DNA of 6,154 nucleotides. Origin: a bacterium. GTDB taxonomy: Bacteria > Vulcanimicrobiota > Xenobia > RGZZ01. The notes beneath the pieces were generated by a model. That model ran no database searches, was not told where the DNA came from, and saw only the letters and a program-made list of their open reading frames with translations. The position numbers were made by a program, and so were the translations under genes. Below are positions 1-5,667 of the stretch, piece by piece. Positions within the stretch are counted from its first letter, which is position 1. Each line of letters begins with the position of its first letter. The stretch covers positions 1 to 6,154 of the forward strand of contig JAJXVI010000162.1 of the NCBI GenBank assembly GCA_021782195.1. Direction: 5' to 3'.

Positions 1-238
1 AGATCGGACGCTTTTCACAGGCCTTGTTGACCCCTTCAAGGACTTTGGCTCGCCCGAATTTCTCCCGTCGCATGTCGCGTTTGACTACGGATACAGGTGC
101 TTCCTCGTAGCGCTCATAGGTTGTAAAGCGTCTCAAGCACGAATCACACTGGCGCCGCCTCCGTATGGTCGTGTTGTCATCGGTCTCTCGGGAGTCGAGG
201 ACACGGGTTTCCACGCGATCACAAAAGGGACACTTCAC
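1..238 (-). CDS. nrdR: Transcriptional repressor NrdR, N-terminal part (cut by left edge)
   Basis: NrdR is a zinc- and nucleotide-binding repressor of ribonucleotide reductase operons. The 79 visible residues begin MKCPFC and hold the zinc ribbon with cysteine pairs C3/C6 and C31/C34. They also carry the family signatures RVLDSRE (12-18), IRRRRQC (25-31) and RFTTYER (37-43). The beginning of the ATP-cone follows (from about residue 49, ending ACEKRPI at the edge). The family is usually about 150-160 residues, so roughly half is missing. The start is a GTG at 238-236, chosen because the family almost always starts MKCPFC. A GGAG lies at 252-249, 10 bases upstream. The gene is on the same strand as ftsZ and follows it after 260 bp, so it may be transcribed separately. 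Family assignment is very secure. Confidence 0.95.
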   Translation of the reverse strand, partial: MKCPFCDRVETRVLDSRETDDNTTIRRRRQCDSCLRRFTTYERYEEAPVSVVKRDMRREKFGRAKVLEGVNKACEKRPI

Positions 239-301
239 ACCGTACAGGCTCCGTGTGCAATGGTAGCGAGGAATGTGGGGCGCAAGAGTGTATTGCGGGT
301 C

Positions 302-317
302 ACACCACGCCTTGTGT
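302..317 (-). promoter_or_regulatory. Possible degenerate NrdR-box-like palindrome upstream of nrdR
   Basis: On the minus strand the 16 bases read ACACAAGGCGTGGTGT. The outer ACAC and GTGT match the known NrdR-box consensus (ACACWATATATWGTGT) exactly and about 11 of 16 positions agree overall. The centre is GC-rich, however, where the consensus is AT-rich. It lies 63 bases before the nrdR start, a sensible place for autoregulation. NrdR boxes normally come in pairs about 15-16 bp apart, and I found no second box at that spacing on either side. It could be chance. Confidence 0.25.
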
Positions 318-413
318 ACCGTTCCTTCATTGAAGCTCCACGCGATCTTTTCGATAACTGAAGCGGAGCACCTCCCGGAGACTTGCCGTCACGCTCGGGG
401 GGTGATTGCGTTT

Positions 414-433
414 GCGTCGCAAGGGTGCGACGC
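414..433 (-). other. Perfect 8-bp inverted repeat with 4-nt loop downstream of ftsZ
   Basis: GCGTCGCA and TGCGACGC form a perfect 8-bp stem around a 4-base loop. The hairpin begins 65 bases after the ftsZ stop codon. On the minus strand it is followed by AAACGCAATC and has no T-run, so it is not a classic intrinsic terminator. It may end or protect the 3' end of the ftsZ transcript, or act as a U-tract-free terminator. It is symmetric enough to function on either strand. Confidence 0.4.
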
Positions 434-498
434 GGGTTGGAGTGGTCGATGCGAACGACTTTGATTGACCGCGCGAACAGGCTGTCTGCTCACTTCTA

Positions 499-1593
499 CT
501 ATCGTCCCCCACGTCGAATCCAGGCCGGCACTTCGATCTCCTCGTGTGGGCTTGGCGTGGGCGCGAAGGGGAAGGTGAGATCTGCGGTCGAATCAGCCTT
601 CTGCTCGATAGCCGGTGCCTGTGGAGGGGTGACGTTGAAGCCCGTGGCAAGCACGGTAATCCGAATCTCGTCGTTGAGGCGTTCATCAATAAGCGCCCCG
701 AAGATGATGTTTGCTTCGGCGTCAACCGCGTTCGAGATGATGCCGGCTGCTTCGTTGACTTCCTGCAGCGACATGTCCTTGCAGCCGACGATATTCAGCA
801 ACACTCCGCGTGCTCCATCGATTGAGGTTTCGAGGAGAGGGCTGTGGATGGCGGCCTCTGCGGCTTTCTGTGCACGGTTGTCGCCTTTTCCGGTGCCAAT
901 CCCCATGAGGGCGGAGCCGGCATTGCTCATCACGGCCTGAATATCGGCGAAGTCGACATTGATGGGACCTGGGACAGTGATGATGTCGGAGATGCCCTGT
1001 ACACCCTGGCGGAGGATGTCGTCAGCAATCTTGAAGGTTTCGAGCAGGGGGTAGCGCGGATCAACGATACGAAGCAGGCTGTCATTTGGAATCGTGATGA
1101 GCGCGTCAACCTGCTCTGCGAGCTGCGCAATACCCTGTTCCGCGGCCTGCAACCGGATGCGGCCCTCAAATGCGAAGGGTCGCGTGATGACACCGACGGT
1201 GAGCGCGCCTACGCTACGTGCGATCTTTGCCACAACCGGCGCCGCACCGGTACCGGTTCCTCCCCCCATCCCGGCAGCGATGAAGACCATATCGGCACCG
1301 TTCAGTGCTGCTGTCAGTTCTTCCGCATTCTCTTCCATGGCCTTACGGCCGATCTTGGGGTCAGATCCAGCTCCGAGGCCGCGGGTAGTGAGGGTCCCGA
1401 TATGGATGCGTTGATCTGCGTCGCAGAGTACGAGCGCCTGTGCGTCGGTATTGACAGCGATGAACTCTACCCCTTTTAGACCGACTGCTATCATGCGGCT
1501 GACTGCGTTGCACCCGGCGCCACCGACCCCGACGACCTTGATGCCCGCAAACTGCCCCAGCCCCTCCGGGGCGGAACTCCTTGACTCTGTCAT
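499..1593 (-). CDS. ftsZ: Cell division protein FtsZ
   Basis: FtsZ is the tubulin-like GTPase that polymerises into the Z-ring at midcell. The product is 364 residues, close to the usual length. Visible motifs are GGAGCN at 24-29, NTDAQAL at 48-54, the GTP-binding tubulin signature GGGTGTG at 110-116, and the T7 synergy loop NVDFAD at 212-217, whose acidic residues drive GTP hydrolysis in the neighbouring subunit. The segment [18 protein letters not shown] (251-268) is also typical. A short linker of about 30 residues (roughly 320-350), rich in Pro and Ala, leads to the conserved C-terminal peptide [14 protein letters not shown] (351-364), the docking site for FtsA. The start is ATG at 1593-1591 with AAAGGGG about 8 bases upstream. 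The gene lies 89 bp after ftsA, so the two are probably co-expressed. No key residue is missing. Confidence 0.98.
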   Translation of the reverse strand: MTESRSSAPEGLGQFAGIKVVGVGGAGCNAVSRMIAVGLKGVEFIAVNTDAQALVLCDADQRIHIGTLTTRGLGAGSDPKIGRKAMEENAEELTAALNGADMVFIAAGMGGGTGTGAAPVVAKIARSVGALTVGVITRPFAFEGRIRLQAAEQGIAQLAEQVDALITIPNDSLLRIVDPRYPLLETFKIADDILRQGVQGISDIITVPGPINVDFADIQAVMSNAGSALMGIGTGKGDNRAQKAAEAAIHSPLLETSIDGARGVLLNIVGCKDMSLQEVNEAAGIISNAVDAEANIIFGALIDERLNDEIRITVLATGFNVTPPQAPAIEQKADSTADLTFPFAPTPSPHEEIEVPAWIRRGGR

Positions 1594-1632
1594 ACCCGAG
1601 ACCCCTTTCTGCGCACGAAGCGATGGAAGTAA

Positions 1633-1650
1633 ATTAAAGATCTTGTATCA
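1633..1650 (-). promoter_or_regulatory. AT-rich patch in the ftsA-ftsZ gap, possible -10 region for ftsZ
   Basis: The 89-bp gap between ftsA and ftsZ is GC-rich except for a short AT-rich patch. On the minus strand it includes TTTAAT at 1638-1633, a partial match to a -10 box. I see no acceptable -35 at 16-18 bp spacing. A small GGCG-CTT-CGCC hairpin lies just before it at 1670-1660. Many bacteria have extra ftsZ promoters here, but the support is weak. Confidence 0.2.
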
Positions 1651-1682
1651 GGCGGGCCGGGCGAAGCGCCACTGTGGGCTTA

Positions 1683-3011
1683 TCAGAGGAAGTGCTCCAA
1701 GTGCTCCGCAAACATTTCTGCGGTCTGTCTTAGGAACCTGATCAGCGGGGAAGTTCGCGTCGGAGGGGTCTTTCCCTGCAACGACCCAATCCCGAAGTAG
1801 AGCAGGCCGGTTGCTGTTGTGAATGCTGGAAGCAGGAGGCTCGGGGGGAGACCTGGGATGGCTTCGGGGCGTGCAATGCGTACCCCTCGCCCAAGGACTC
1901 GCTCCGCGACCTGAGCGATACCGGGCATCTGGCTTACCCCACCCGTCAGCACCACGGTTGTGGGTCCAATTCCCTTTCGCTCAAGGTCATCGAATTGTTG
2001 ATTCAGCCAGTCAAAGATATCCATCAAACGTGCCTCGATGACCCCGGCAAGTTTGATGACGCTAATTTTCTGAGGTTGCTGTGATGTCAGCGAAGCGACC
2101 TGGATCATGCGATCTTCGATGGTGGGCGGGTCATCTTCAGAAGGCGGCTCGCTGACTGTCGGAGTGTCTTGTGTGCTCCACGGAGAGCTCGCATCTGCCT
2201 GGCTTTGCCTCGATGTCAGGCCTTCATCCGTCAACAACTGCTCGGCCTCCCGCAGGGGAACGCGTAGCGTTGTCGCGACATCATACGCAATCAATCCACC
2301 GCCCACCTCATGGACGTCGGTATGGAACAGATAGCCGTCCTTCCAGACTGCAGTATCTGTGAGTCCACCCCCGATATCGACCAGCGCTACCCCGACCTCC
2401 TTCTCTTCGTCGGTCAGTGCCGACAGGCTTGTCGCCACAGAGGAGACCACACACCTGCCTTCGGATTCAAACTTCAGGTCGGCCTGTTTGAGACACTCGG
2501 TGATGTTCTCTATGGGACGTTTTTCTGCCGTGATGATATGCGCATCCACTTGAACAAGGCGACTGCGGAGACCAACCGGGTTTCTGATGCCAGGGATGCC
2601 CTCGACGCAGAAGCCCTTTGGTGTGACGTGCAGGATGCGGCGATCCTCTGAAATGCCTACCCGGCTGGCGTGATCGACAACTGTCGCGACATCTTTGTGC
2701 TGGATCTGGCCCTGGTCCTTGCTGATAGCAAGAACCGCGCGGTTCGTGATGTTCTCAAGATGTTTCCCAGACACGTTCACAAAACAGTTCATGACGCGTA
2801 CGTTCGTTTTCTCTTCAGCTGAAGCGACGGCGGAGCGTATCGCCTGAGTTACCTCCGCAATGTCGACGACCGCGCCATACTTCAGGCCACGGTTGGGGGA
2901 GACGCCCGTGCCGACGATCTCAAAATCACCTTTGGACGACACGTCGCCGATCAAACAGCAGACCTTGGTCGTTCCGATATCGAGGGCCGCCAAGCGGAGC
3001 CTCTTGCTCAC
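1683..3011 (-). CDS. ftsA: Cell division protein FtsA
   Basis: FtsA is an actin-like ATPase that anchors FtsZ filaments to the membrane. The product is 442 residues. The actin-fold motifs are the phosphate-1 loop LDIGTTKV (10-17), phosphate-2 VDIGGGLTD (211-219) and the adenosine motif VVLTGGVSQMPG (353-364). The SHS2/1C domain includes FVNVSGKH (77-84) and GFCVEGIPGIRNPVGL (133-148). The C-terminus, from about SPLIRFL (421) to the end, looks like the amphipathic membrane-targeting helix. Residues 266-314 are a Ser/Pro/Asp/Gln-rich stretch in place of the usual conserved segment before the helix at about 317-345. The start is GTG at 3011-3009, with GGAGGAG at 3024-3018 and 6-nt spacing. A longer reading from 3224 would run through a terminator hairpin and add a non-homologous 71 residues. 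ftsZ follows after 89 bp. Confidence 0.96.
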   Translation of the reverse strand: MSKRLRLAALDIGTTKVCCLIGDVSSKGDFEIVGTGVSPNRGLKYGAVVDIAEVTQAIRSAVASAEEKTNVRVMNCFVNVSGKHLENITNRAVLAISKDQGQIQHKDVATVVDHASRVGISEDRRILHVTPKGFCVEGIPGIRNPVGLRSRLVQVDAHIITAEKRPIENITECLKQADLKFESEGRCVVSSVATSLSALTDEEKEVGVALVDIGGGLTDTAVWKDGYLFHTDVHEVGGGLIAYDVATTLRVPLREAEQLLTDEGLTSRQSQADASSPWSTQDTPTVSEPPSEDDPPTIEDRMIQVASLTSQQPQKISVIKLAGVIEARLMDIFDWLNQQFDDLERKGIGPTTVVLTGGVSQMPGIAQVAERVLGRGVRIARPEAIPGLPPSLLLPAFTTATGLLYFGIGSLQGKTPPTRTSPLIRFLRQTAEMFAEHLEHFL

Positions 3012-3017
3012 AGCACT

Positions 3018-3024
3018 CTCCTCC
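3018..3024 (-). promoter_or_regulatory. Strong Shine-Dalgarno site of ftsA
   Basis: GGAGGAG lies 6 bases before the GTG at 3011 on the minus strand. This decides the ftsA start and excludes the longer open frame reaching 3224. Confidence 0.85.
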
Positions 3025-3062
3025 AAGCGTGTCGCATGGGTGCATTCGTAGTGGACGGGCCG

Positions 3063-3087
3063 AAAAAGCGCCGATCTGATGCGGCGC
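3063..3087 (-). terminator. Intrinsic terminator between sbp and ftsA
   Basis: On the minus strand a perfect 6-bp GC stem, GCGCCG paired with CGGCGC around an 8-base loop, is followed directly by TTTTT. This is the classic rho-independent form. It lies about 210 bases past the sbp stop and about 50 bases before the ftsA start. It may end the ftsQ-DUF881-sbp transcript. If transcription starts upstream of it, it would instead act as an attenuator in the ftsA-ftsZ leader. Confidence 0.65.
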
Positions 3088-3199
3088 CGCAATCCAGCCT
3101 CGGTGGGTTGTTCCGGCACGCCTGACGAAAGCAATGAACAGTAGCGGGATACTCGAGGCGCGAAATGGTGCCCACACTGCTGAACCGCCGTTGAATTCG

Positions 3200-3224
3200 A
3201 TTCTAGTCTCTTAATTCCTGCCAA
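3200..3224 (-). promoter_or_regulatory. Weak candidate promoter for ftsA-ftsZ
   Basis: In an AT-rich patch within GC-rich surroundings, the minus strand has TAGAAT at 3205-3200 (5 of 6 to the -10 consensus) and TTGGCA at 3224-3219 (4 of 6 to the -35). The spacer is only 13 bp, so the pair cannot be a standard sigma-70 promoter as it stands. At 17 bp the -35 would be CCTTTT, a poor match. The patch is notable mainly because a promoter is expected between sbp and ftsA. Confidence 0.22.
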
Positions 3225-3297
3225 AAGGCCTGAAAATATCCGTGCAGGTCCGGTCCGACAGTCCGGTCACGTTCGACGGTATGGCCACTCGCCGGCC

Positions 3298-3729
3298 CTA
3301 CCGGGACGGTGAGGGGATTGGGGGGGGCGAGGTTGTCTCGGATCCATCCTGCTGGAGTTCGCTTTCAGCCTGTTGTTCCCTGGCTCGCTGGAGGGCTTCC
3401 CGACGCTTGGTGATCAGATCGCGACGGATCCACGCCAGGTTTTCAAAGATGCGCACTCCGAAGGTTACGAGGGCAGCCAGATAGAGGTCGACACCGAGCC
3501 TTGTGCCGACGAAGACCAGCACGGCAACCAGGAACGCGTTCGACACAAACCCCGACACGAAGACCAGCACGTCGTACTTGCCTTCGATGTCGGCCCGCAA
3601 GGCTCCCAGGAGTGAGTCCAGCCCGGCGAGGAAAGCGACTGAAACGTAGCGGGCGTAATCGACAGGCACACTGAAGGGGAGCAGGTATCCCACCAGCACA
3701 CCGACGGCAATCCCGATGAACGCGACCAT
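3298..3729 (-). CDS. sbp: Small basic protein Sbp family (DUF1290), with C-terminal tail
   Basis: This is a small polytopic membrane protein of the Sbp/DUF1290 family, found next to division genes in Firmicutes, Actinobacteria and related groups. Its biochemical role is not established. The product is 143 residues with hydrophobic segments at about 2-18, 28-45, 52-76 and 80-100. Family-typical stretches are PVDYARYVSVAFLAGLDSLLG (22-42, with conserved YARY and LDSLLG), then FVSGF (57-61) and RLGVDLYLAA (77-86). The conserved part ends at about residue 108. The remaining 35 residues form a charged Gln/Glu and then Ser/Pro-rich tail, longer than in typical members of roughly 110-120 residues. 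The ATG at 3729-3727 overlaps the DUF881 stop as TGATG, which suggests translational coupling. Confidence 0.9.
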   Translation of the reverse strand: MVAFIGIAVGVLVGYLLPFSVPVDYARYVSVAFLAGLDSLLGALRADIEGKYDVLVFVSGFVSNAFLVAVLVFVGTRLGVDLYLAALVTFGVRIFENLAWIRRDLITKRREALQRAREQQAESELQQDGSETTSPPPIPSPSR

Positions 3730-4538
3730 CAGCGGGCACTCACAGGTTCGGCATAACGGAAGGCGCTTCCGCCTTTGAACTCAGGAAGGATCATCTCGGA
3801 TTCTTTCTGGATATCCACGCGCACGCCGTGCGCAATGCTCTGCGCAAGTGACGAGAGAACGCCGCCCTGCATGCGCAGCGCTGTCTCCAGCGTGGAGGGA
3901 TTTCCAATCGCTCTGATCATGTAGGGAGGGGCCAGCCGTACCGCGTTGACCATGATCGTCGGTCCTACACATCGCACAGACGTTGAGATAGCGACGCGTT
4001 GATCGTTGACGGCGATGGCTTCCGCCCCCGCAGCCCACAGTTCGTTGACGAAAGTCTGGATGTCCACGTCATGCACGAGGTAGAAGTACGGGTCTTCGCC
4101 GGGTGCGGGCTTTTGGAGCGAGTCGTCGAGCTTCACGAGCACACCTGGGCCCTTGACCGGGATGAGTCCGGCCTGCATGTTCGCCTTGTCGACCTCGTCC
4201 TTGAGCAATTTGATGGTCTCCTGATCGGCCTTTCGTCCGGTCTCGCCGAGCAGGTCCTGGGCCTCTTTGAGTTGGGTCTTGACCTGATCGAGTTCCTCAG
4301 TGAGACGGTTGCGCTCAGTCTCCGAATAGATGATGAGCCGTGTGGTGTCACTGTTGGAATAGTTGTTGATCAGGTACGGCGTTGACATCTGGGTACGAAA
4401 CTGCATCATGGCCAGCACACCCAGGATGATGGACGCAACGCCCACAGGGAAGTTCCAGTTCCAGTTGCGGGAATGGGTGTCTTTACGAGATGCCTTGGGG
4501 GGTAGCGGGTCTTTTTTTGCCCTGGCGTAGCTGAGCAA
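3729..4538 (-). CDS. DUF881 family membrane protein (YlxW/YlxX-like)
   Basis: The family is found in division-gene clusters of monoderm bacteria and its exact function is unknown. From the chosen start the product is 269 residues: a basic cytoplasmic tail (1-29), one membrane segment (about 30-47), a coiled coil (about 72-121) and the DUF881 domain (about 122-255). Typical patches are GLIPVKGPGVLVKLDDS (124-140), LWAAGAEAIAVNDQRV (167-182) and PPYMIRAIGNP (204-214). Most of the protein should lie outside the membrane. The start is uncertain. An in-frame TTG at 4616 gives 295 residues but overlaps ftsQ by 71 bases. I prefer the TTG at 4538-4536, 7 bases after the ftsQ stop, with GGAG at 4552-4549. 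The family is clear; the start is about 60% sure. An A7 run lies at 4518-4512, early in the gene. Confidence 0.88.
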   Translation of the reverse strand: MLSYARAKKDPLPPKASRKDTHSRNWNWNFPVGVASIILGVLAMMQFRTQMSTPYLINNYSNSDTTRLIIYSETERNRLTEELDQVKTQLKEAQDLLGETGRKADQETIKLLKDEVDKANMQAGLIPVKGPGVLVKLDDSLQKPAPGEDPYFYLVHDVDIQTFVNELWAAGAEAIAVNDQRVAISTSVRCVGPTIMVNAVRLAPPYMIRAIGNPSTLETALRMQGGVLSSLAQSIAHGVRVDIQKESEMILPEFKGGSAFRYAEPVSAR

Positions 4539-4545
4539 CGGGCCT

Positions 4546-5379
4546 TCACTCCAACTTCCTTCGGGGTGCCATACGTCTGCCCGGGAGGGTTGCGCCCGCG
4601 CGGGCCCTGACGGCAACGTGACCCACTGCAGGATTCCTGTATCGTAGATCGATGTAGGCGATTGGCCTGCTGTCTACCCCGAGGTGCGTCAGCAGGGCTT
4701 GCAGTATTTCAAACTTGTAGGCGGCGTCGGTAGCGCTTCCGAAACGAATTTCCACATTACGCCCGCGTAGCCTGATTGTCAGGAACAACTGGCATTCCCT
4801 GTCCGCACGCAATGCTCGGAACCTGGAGCGCAGGTTGCGTGGAATGGCCTTCAGGAACGCTTCCACGTCGGGTGCCAGATGTGGGTTGAGTTGACTTCCG
4901 ACGAGGAACGGCTGGGTCAACAGGAGCCGAGGCAGTTGCAGATCGCCTTTCCACCCCGCCGGGGCAAGAACGATTCCGTCGCGGGAAAGTTCAAACCAGC
5001 CGTTGGGGTAGAGCCTGGTCTCACCGCAGCGTCGGACCAGAAGAGCCGGCTTCCTTTCCTCCACGCGGATGCAGATACGCCCGGGCAGCAGGCGGTAGAC
5101 TGTGGCGTGATGGACCCAGTGAAGGCACTCGACACTGCGTGCCACCGCCTTCAGAGGCACAGTGAGAAGGGAGTCCTGCAAGCCAATATCAGCCTGGCTT
5201 CGGATCAATGCGTCACTCAGACGAACATTGCCAACGACTTCGACGGCCTGGACCCGGAAGATCGCAGATGTGAGGAAGACAACCTGGGCCACCAGAAACA
5301 CACCGAGGACGAACATCTTGCGCGTAACGGCGACCTGGCGCAAGCGTCGATCGGGAACTCTGGTGGTGTTGGAAGCCAA
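4546..5379 (-). CDS. ftsQ: Cell division protein FtsQ/DivIB
   Basis: FtsQ/DivIB is a bitopic membrane protein that links FtsL/FtsB to the septal peptidoglycan synthase. The product is 277 residues: a basic cytoplasmic tail (1-21), one transmembrane helix (about 22-40), a POTRA domain (about 42-115, beginning FRVQAVEVVGNVRLS and ending with IRVEERKPALLV), then the FtsQ/DivIB beta domain (about 120-250). The motif YIDLRYRNPAV (242-252) matches the conserved strand near the end of the family. A basic Arg-rich tail follows (257-277). The start is TTG at 5379-5377. Its Shine-Dalgarno, GAGGAGGAG, lies in the final codons of the upstream ORF, 5 bases before the start. The gene leads into DUF881 and sbp and is almost certainly co-transcribed with them. 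Sequence identity in this family is low, so the call rests on architecture, motif and context. Confidence 0.9.
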   Translation of the reverse strand: MASNTTRVPDRRLRQVAVTRKMFVLGVFLVAQVVFLTSAIFRVQAVEVVGNVRLSDALIRSQADIGLQDSLLTVPLKAVARSVECLHWVHHATVYRLLPGRICIRVEERKPALLVRRCGETRLYPNGWFELSRDGIVLAPAGWKGDLQLPRLLLTQPFLVGSQLNPHLAPDVEAFLKAIPRNLRSRFRALRADRECQLFLTIRLRGRNVEIRFGSATDAAYKFEILQALLTHLGVDSRPIAYIDLRYRNPAVGHVAVRARAGATLPGRRMAPRRKLE

Positions 5380-5381
5380 CG

Positions 5382-5609
5382 CTACTCCTCCTCTGGTGGC
5401 CAGTCAGGCAGCCGAAGGGTTGTAATTCTTTCAAGTGGTGACAATTCCTGTTTGCGGGGAGGTATCCCGCGCGTCAGTTCGAGTCGGGCTGCCGTGAGAT
5501 TGCGTGAGGCCCAGAACGCGACCGACTGGGGTACGAGCGTCCAAAGATAGCCATCAAACTCCGCTGCGTGGCTTCGCTGCGCGTTTCCCCCAACCCTGCC
5601 GAGATCCAT
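5382..5609 (-). CDS. Uncharacterised small ORF upstream of ftsQ
   Basis: I do not recognise this product. From the ATG at 5609-5607 it is 75 residues. An ATG at 5615 gives 77, and a GTG at 5657 gives 91 and begins 10 bases after the preceding stop. A CAGG about 8 bases before 5609 is a weak ribosome binding site. The protein has no clear signal peptide or membrane helix. The middle is moderately hydrophobic and aromatic (YLWTLVPQSVAFWASRNL, 21-38), and the end is acidic and Pro-rich (LPDWPPEEE). It stops 2 bases before the ftsQ start, and its last Glu codons form the ftsQ ribosome binding site. That supports translation to this point, or simply reflects a site placed here. It could be a lineage-specific protein or a non-coding leader read by chance. 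Confidence 0.45.
   Translation of the reverse strand: MDLGRVGGNAQRSHAAEFDGYLWTLVPQSVAFWASRNLTAARLELTRGIPPRKQELSPLERITTLRLPDWPPEEE
5385..5393 (-). promoter_or_regulatory. Shine-Dalgarno site of ftsQ inside the upstream ORF
   Basis: GAGGAGGAG on the minus strand lies 5 bases before the TTG start of ftsQ and also encodes the last three Glu residues of the upstream ORF. This supports the TTG start and suggests coupled translation. Confidence 0.8.
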
Positions 5610-5667
5610 TGCCATGACCTGGAGTGGGCGACGTCGGCCTCCAGGCCGGCGGGTCACCGTTCTGGCG

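Larger units (their letters stand above)
3012..3297 (-). other. Non-coding gap between sbp and ftsA (ftsA leader)
   Basis: No convincing gene lies in these 286 bases. An open frame fused to ftsA covers most of it, but the composition and lack of family resemblance argue against translation. It contains, in transcription order, a tandem GTCCGGTC direct repeat (plus strand 3248-3255 and 3261-3268), an AT-rich patch that could hold a promoter (about 3240-3191), the intrinsic terminator, and the ftsA ribosome binding site. Confidence 0.7.

Noticed and set aside
327..725. A 132-residue minus-strand open frame crossing the end of ftsZ into the gap
   Set aside because: Most of it is an alternative frame of ftsZ, Ser/Arg-rich as expected of a shadow frame. 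The part in the gap is short and has no recognisable family.
844..1479. A 211-residue plus-strand open frame opposite ftsZ (also a 185-residue one at 383-940)
   Set aside because: Both lie antisense to a certain ftsZ, show no family resemblance, and are expected by chance opposite a GC-rich conserved gene.
3140..3190. T-box-like wording in the ftsA leader (GTGTGGGCACCATTTCGCG on the minus strand)
   Set aside because: It does not match the conserved T-box core, no specifier stem is evident, and a T-box before ftsA would be without precedent to my knowledge.
3012..3224. N-terminal extension of FtsA by 71 residues
   Set aside because: The frame is open, but it crosses an intrinsic terminator, resembles no FtsA N-terminus, and a strong GGAGGAG sits before the GTG at 3011.
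3248..3268. Two copies of GTCCGGTC as a possible operator
   Set aside because: A direct repeat of only 8 bases in GC-rich DNA just after sbp, with no palindrome and no link to a promoter; likely chance.
4879..5550. A 223-residue plus-strand open frame opposite ftsQ and the small upstream ORF
   Set aside because: It is antisense to ftsQ, whose architecture and motifs are clear; there is no recognisable domain or ribosome binding site.
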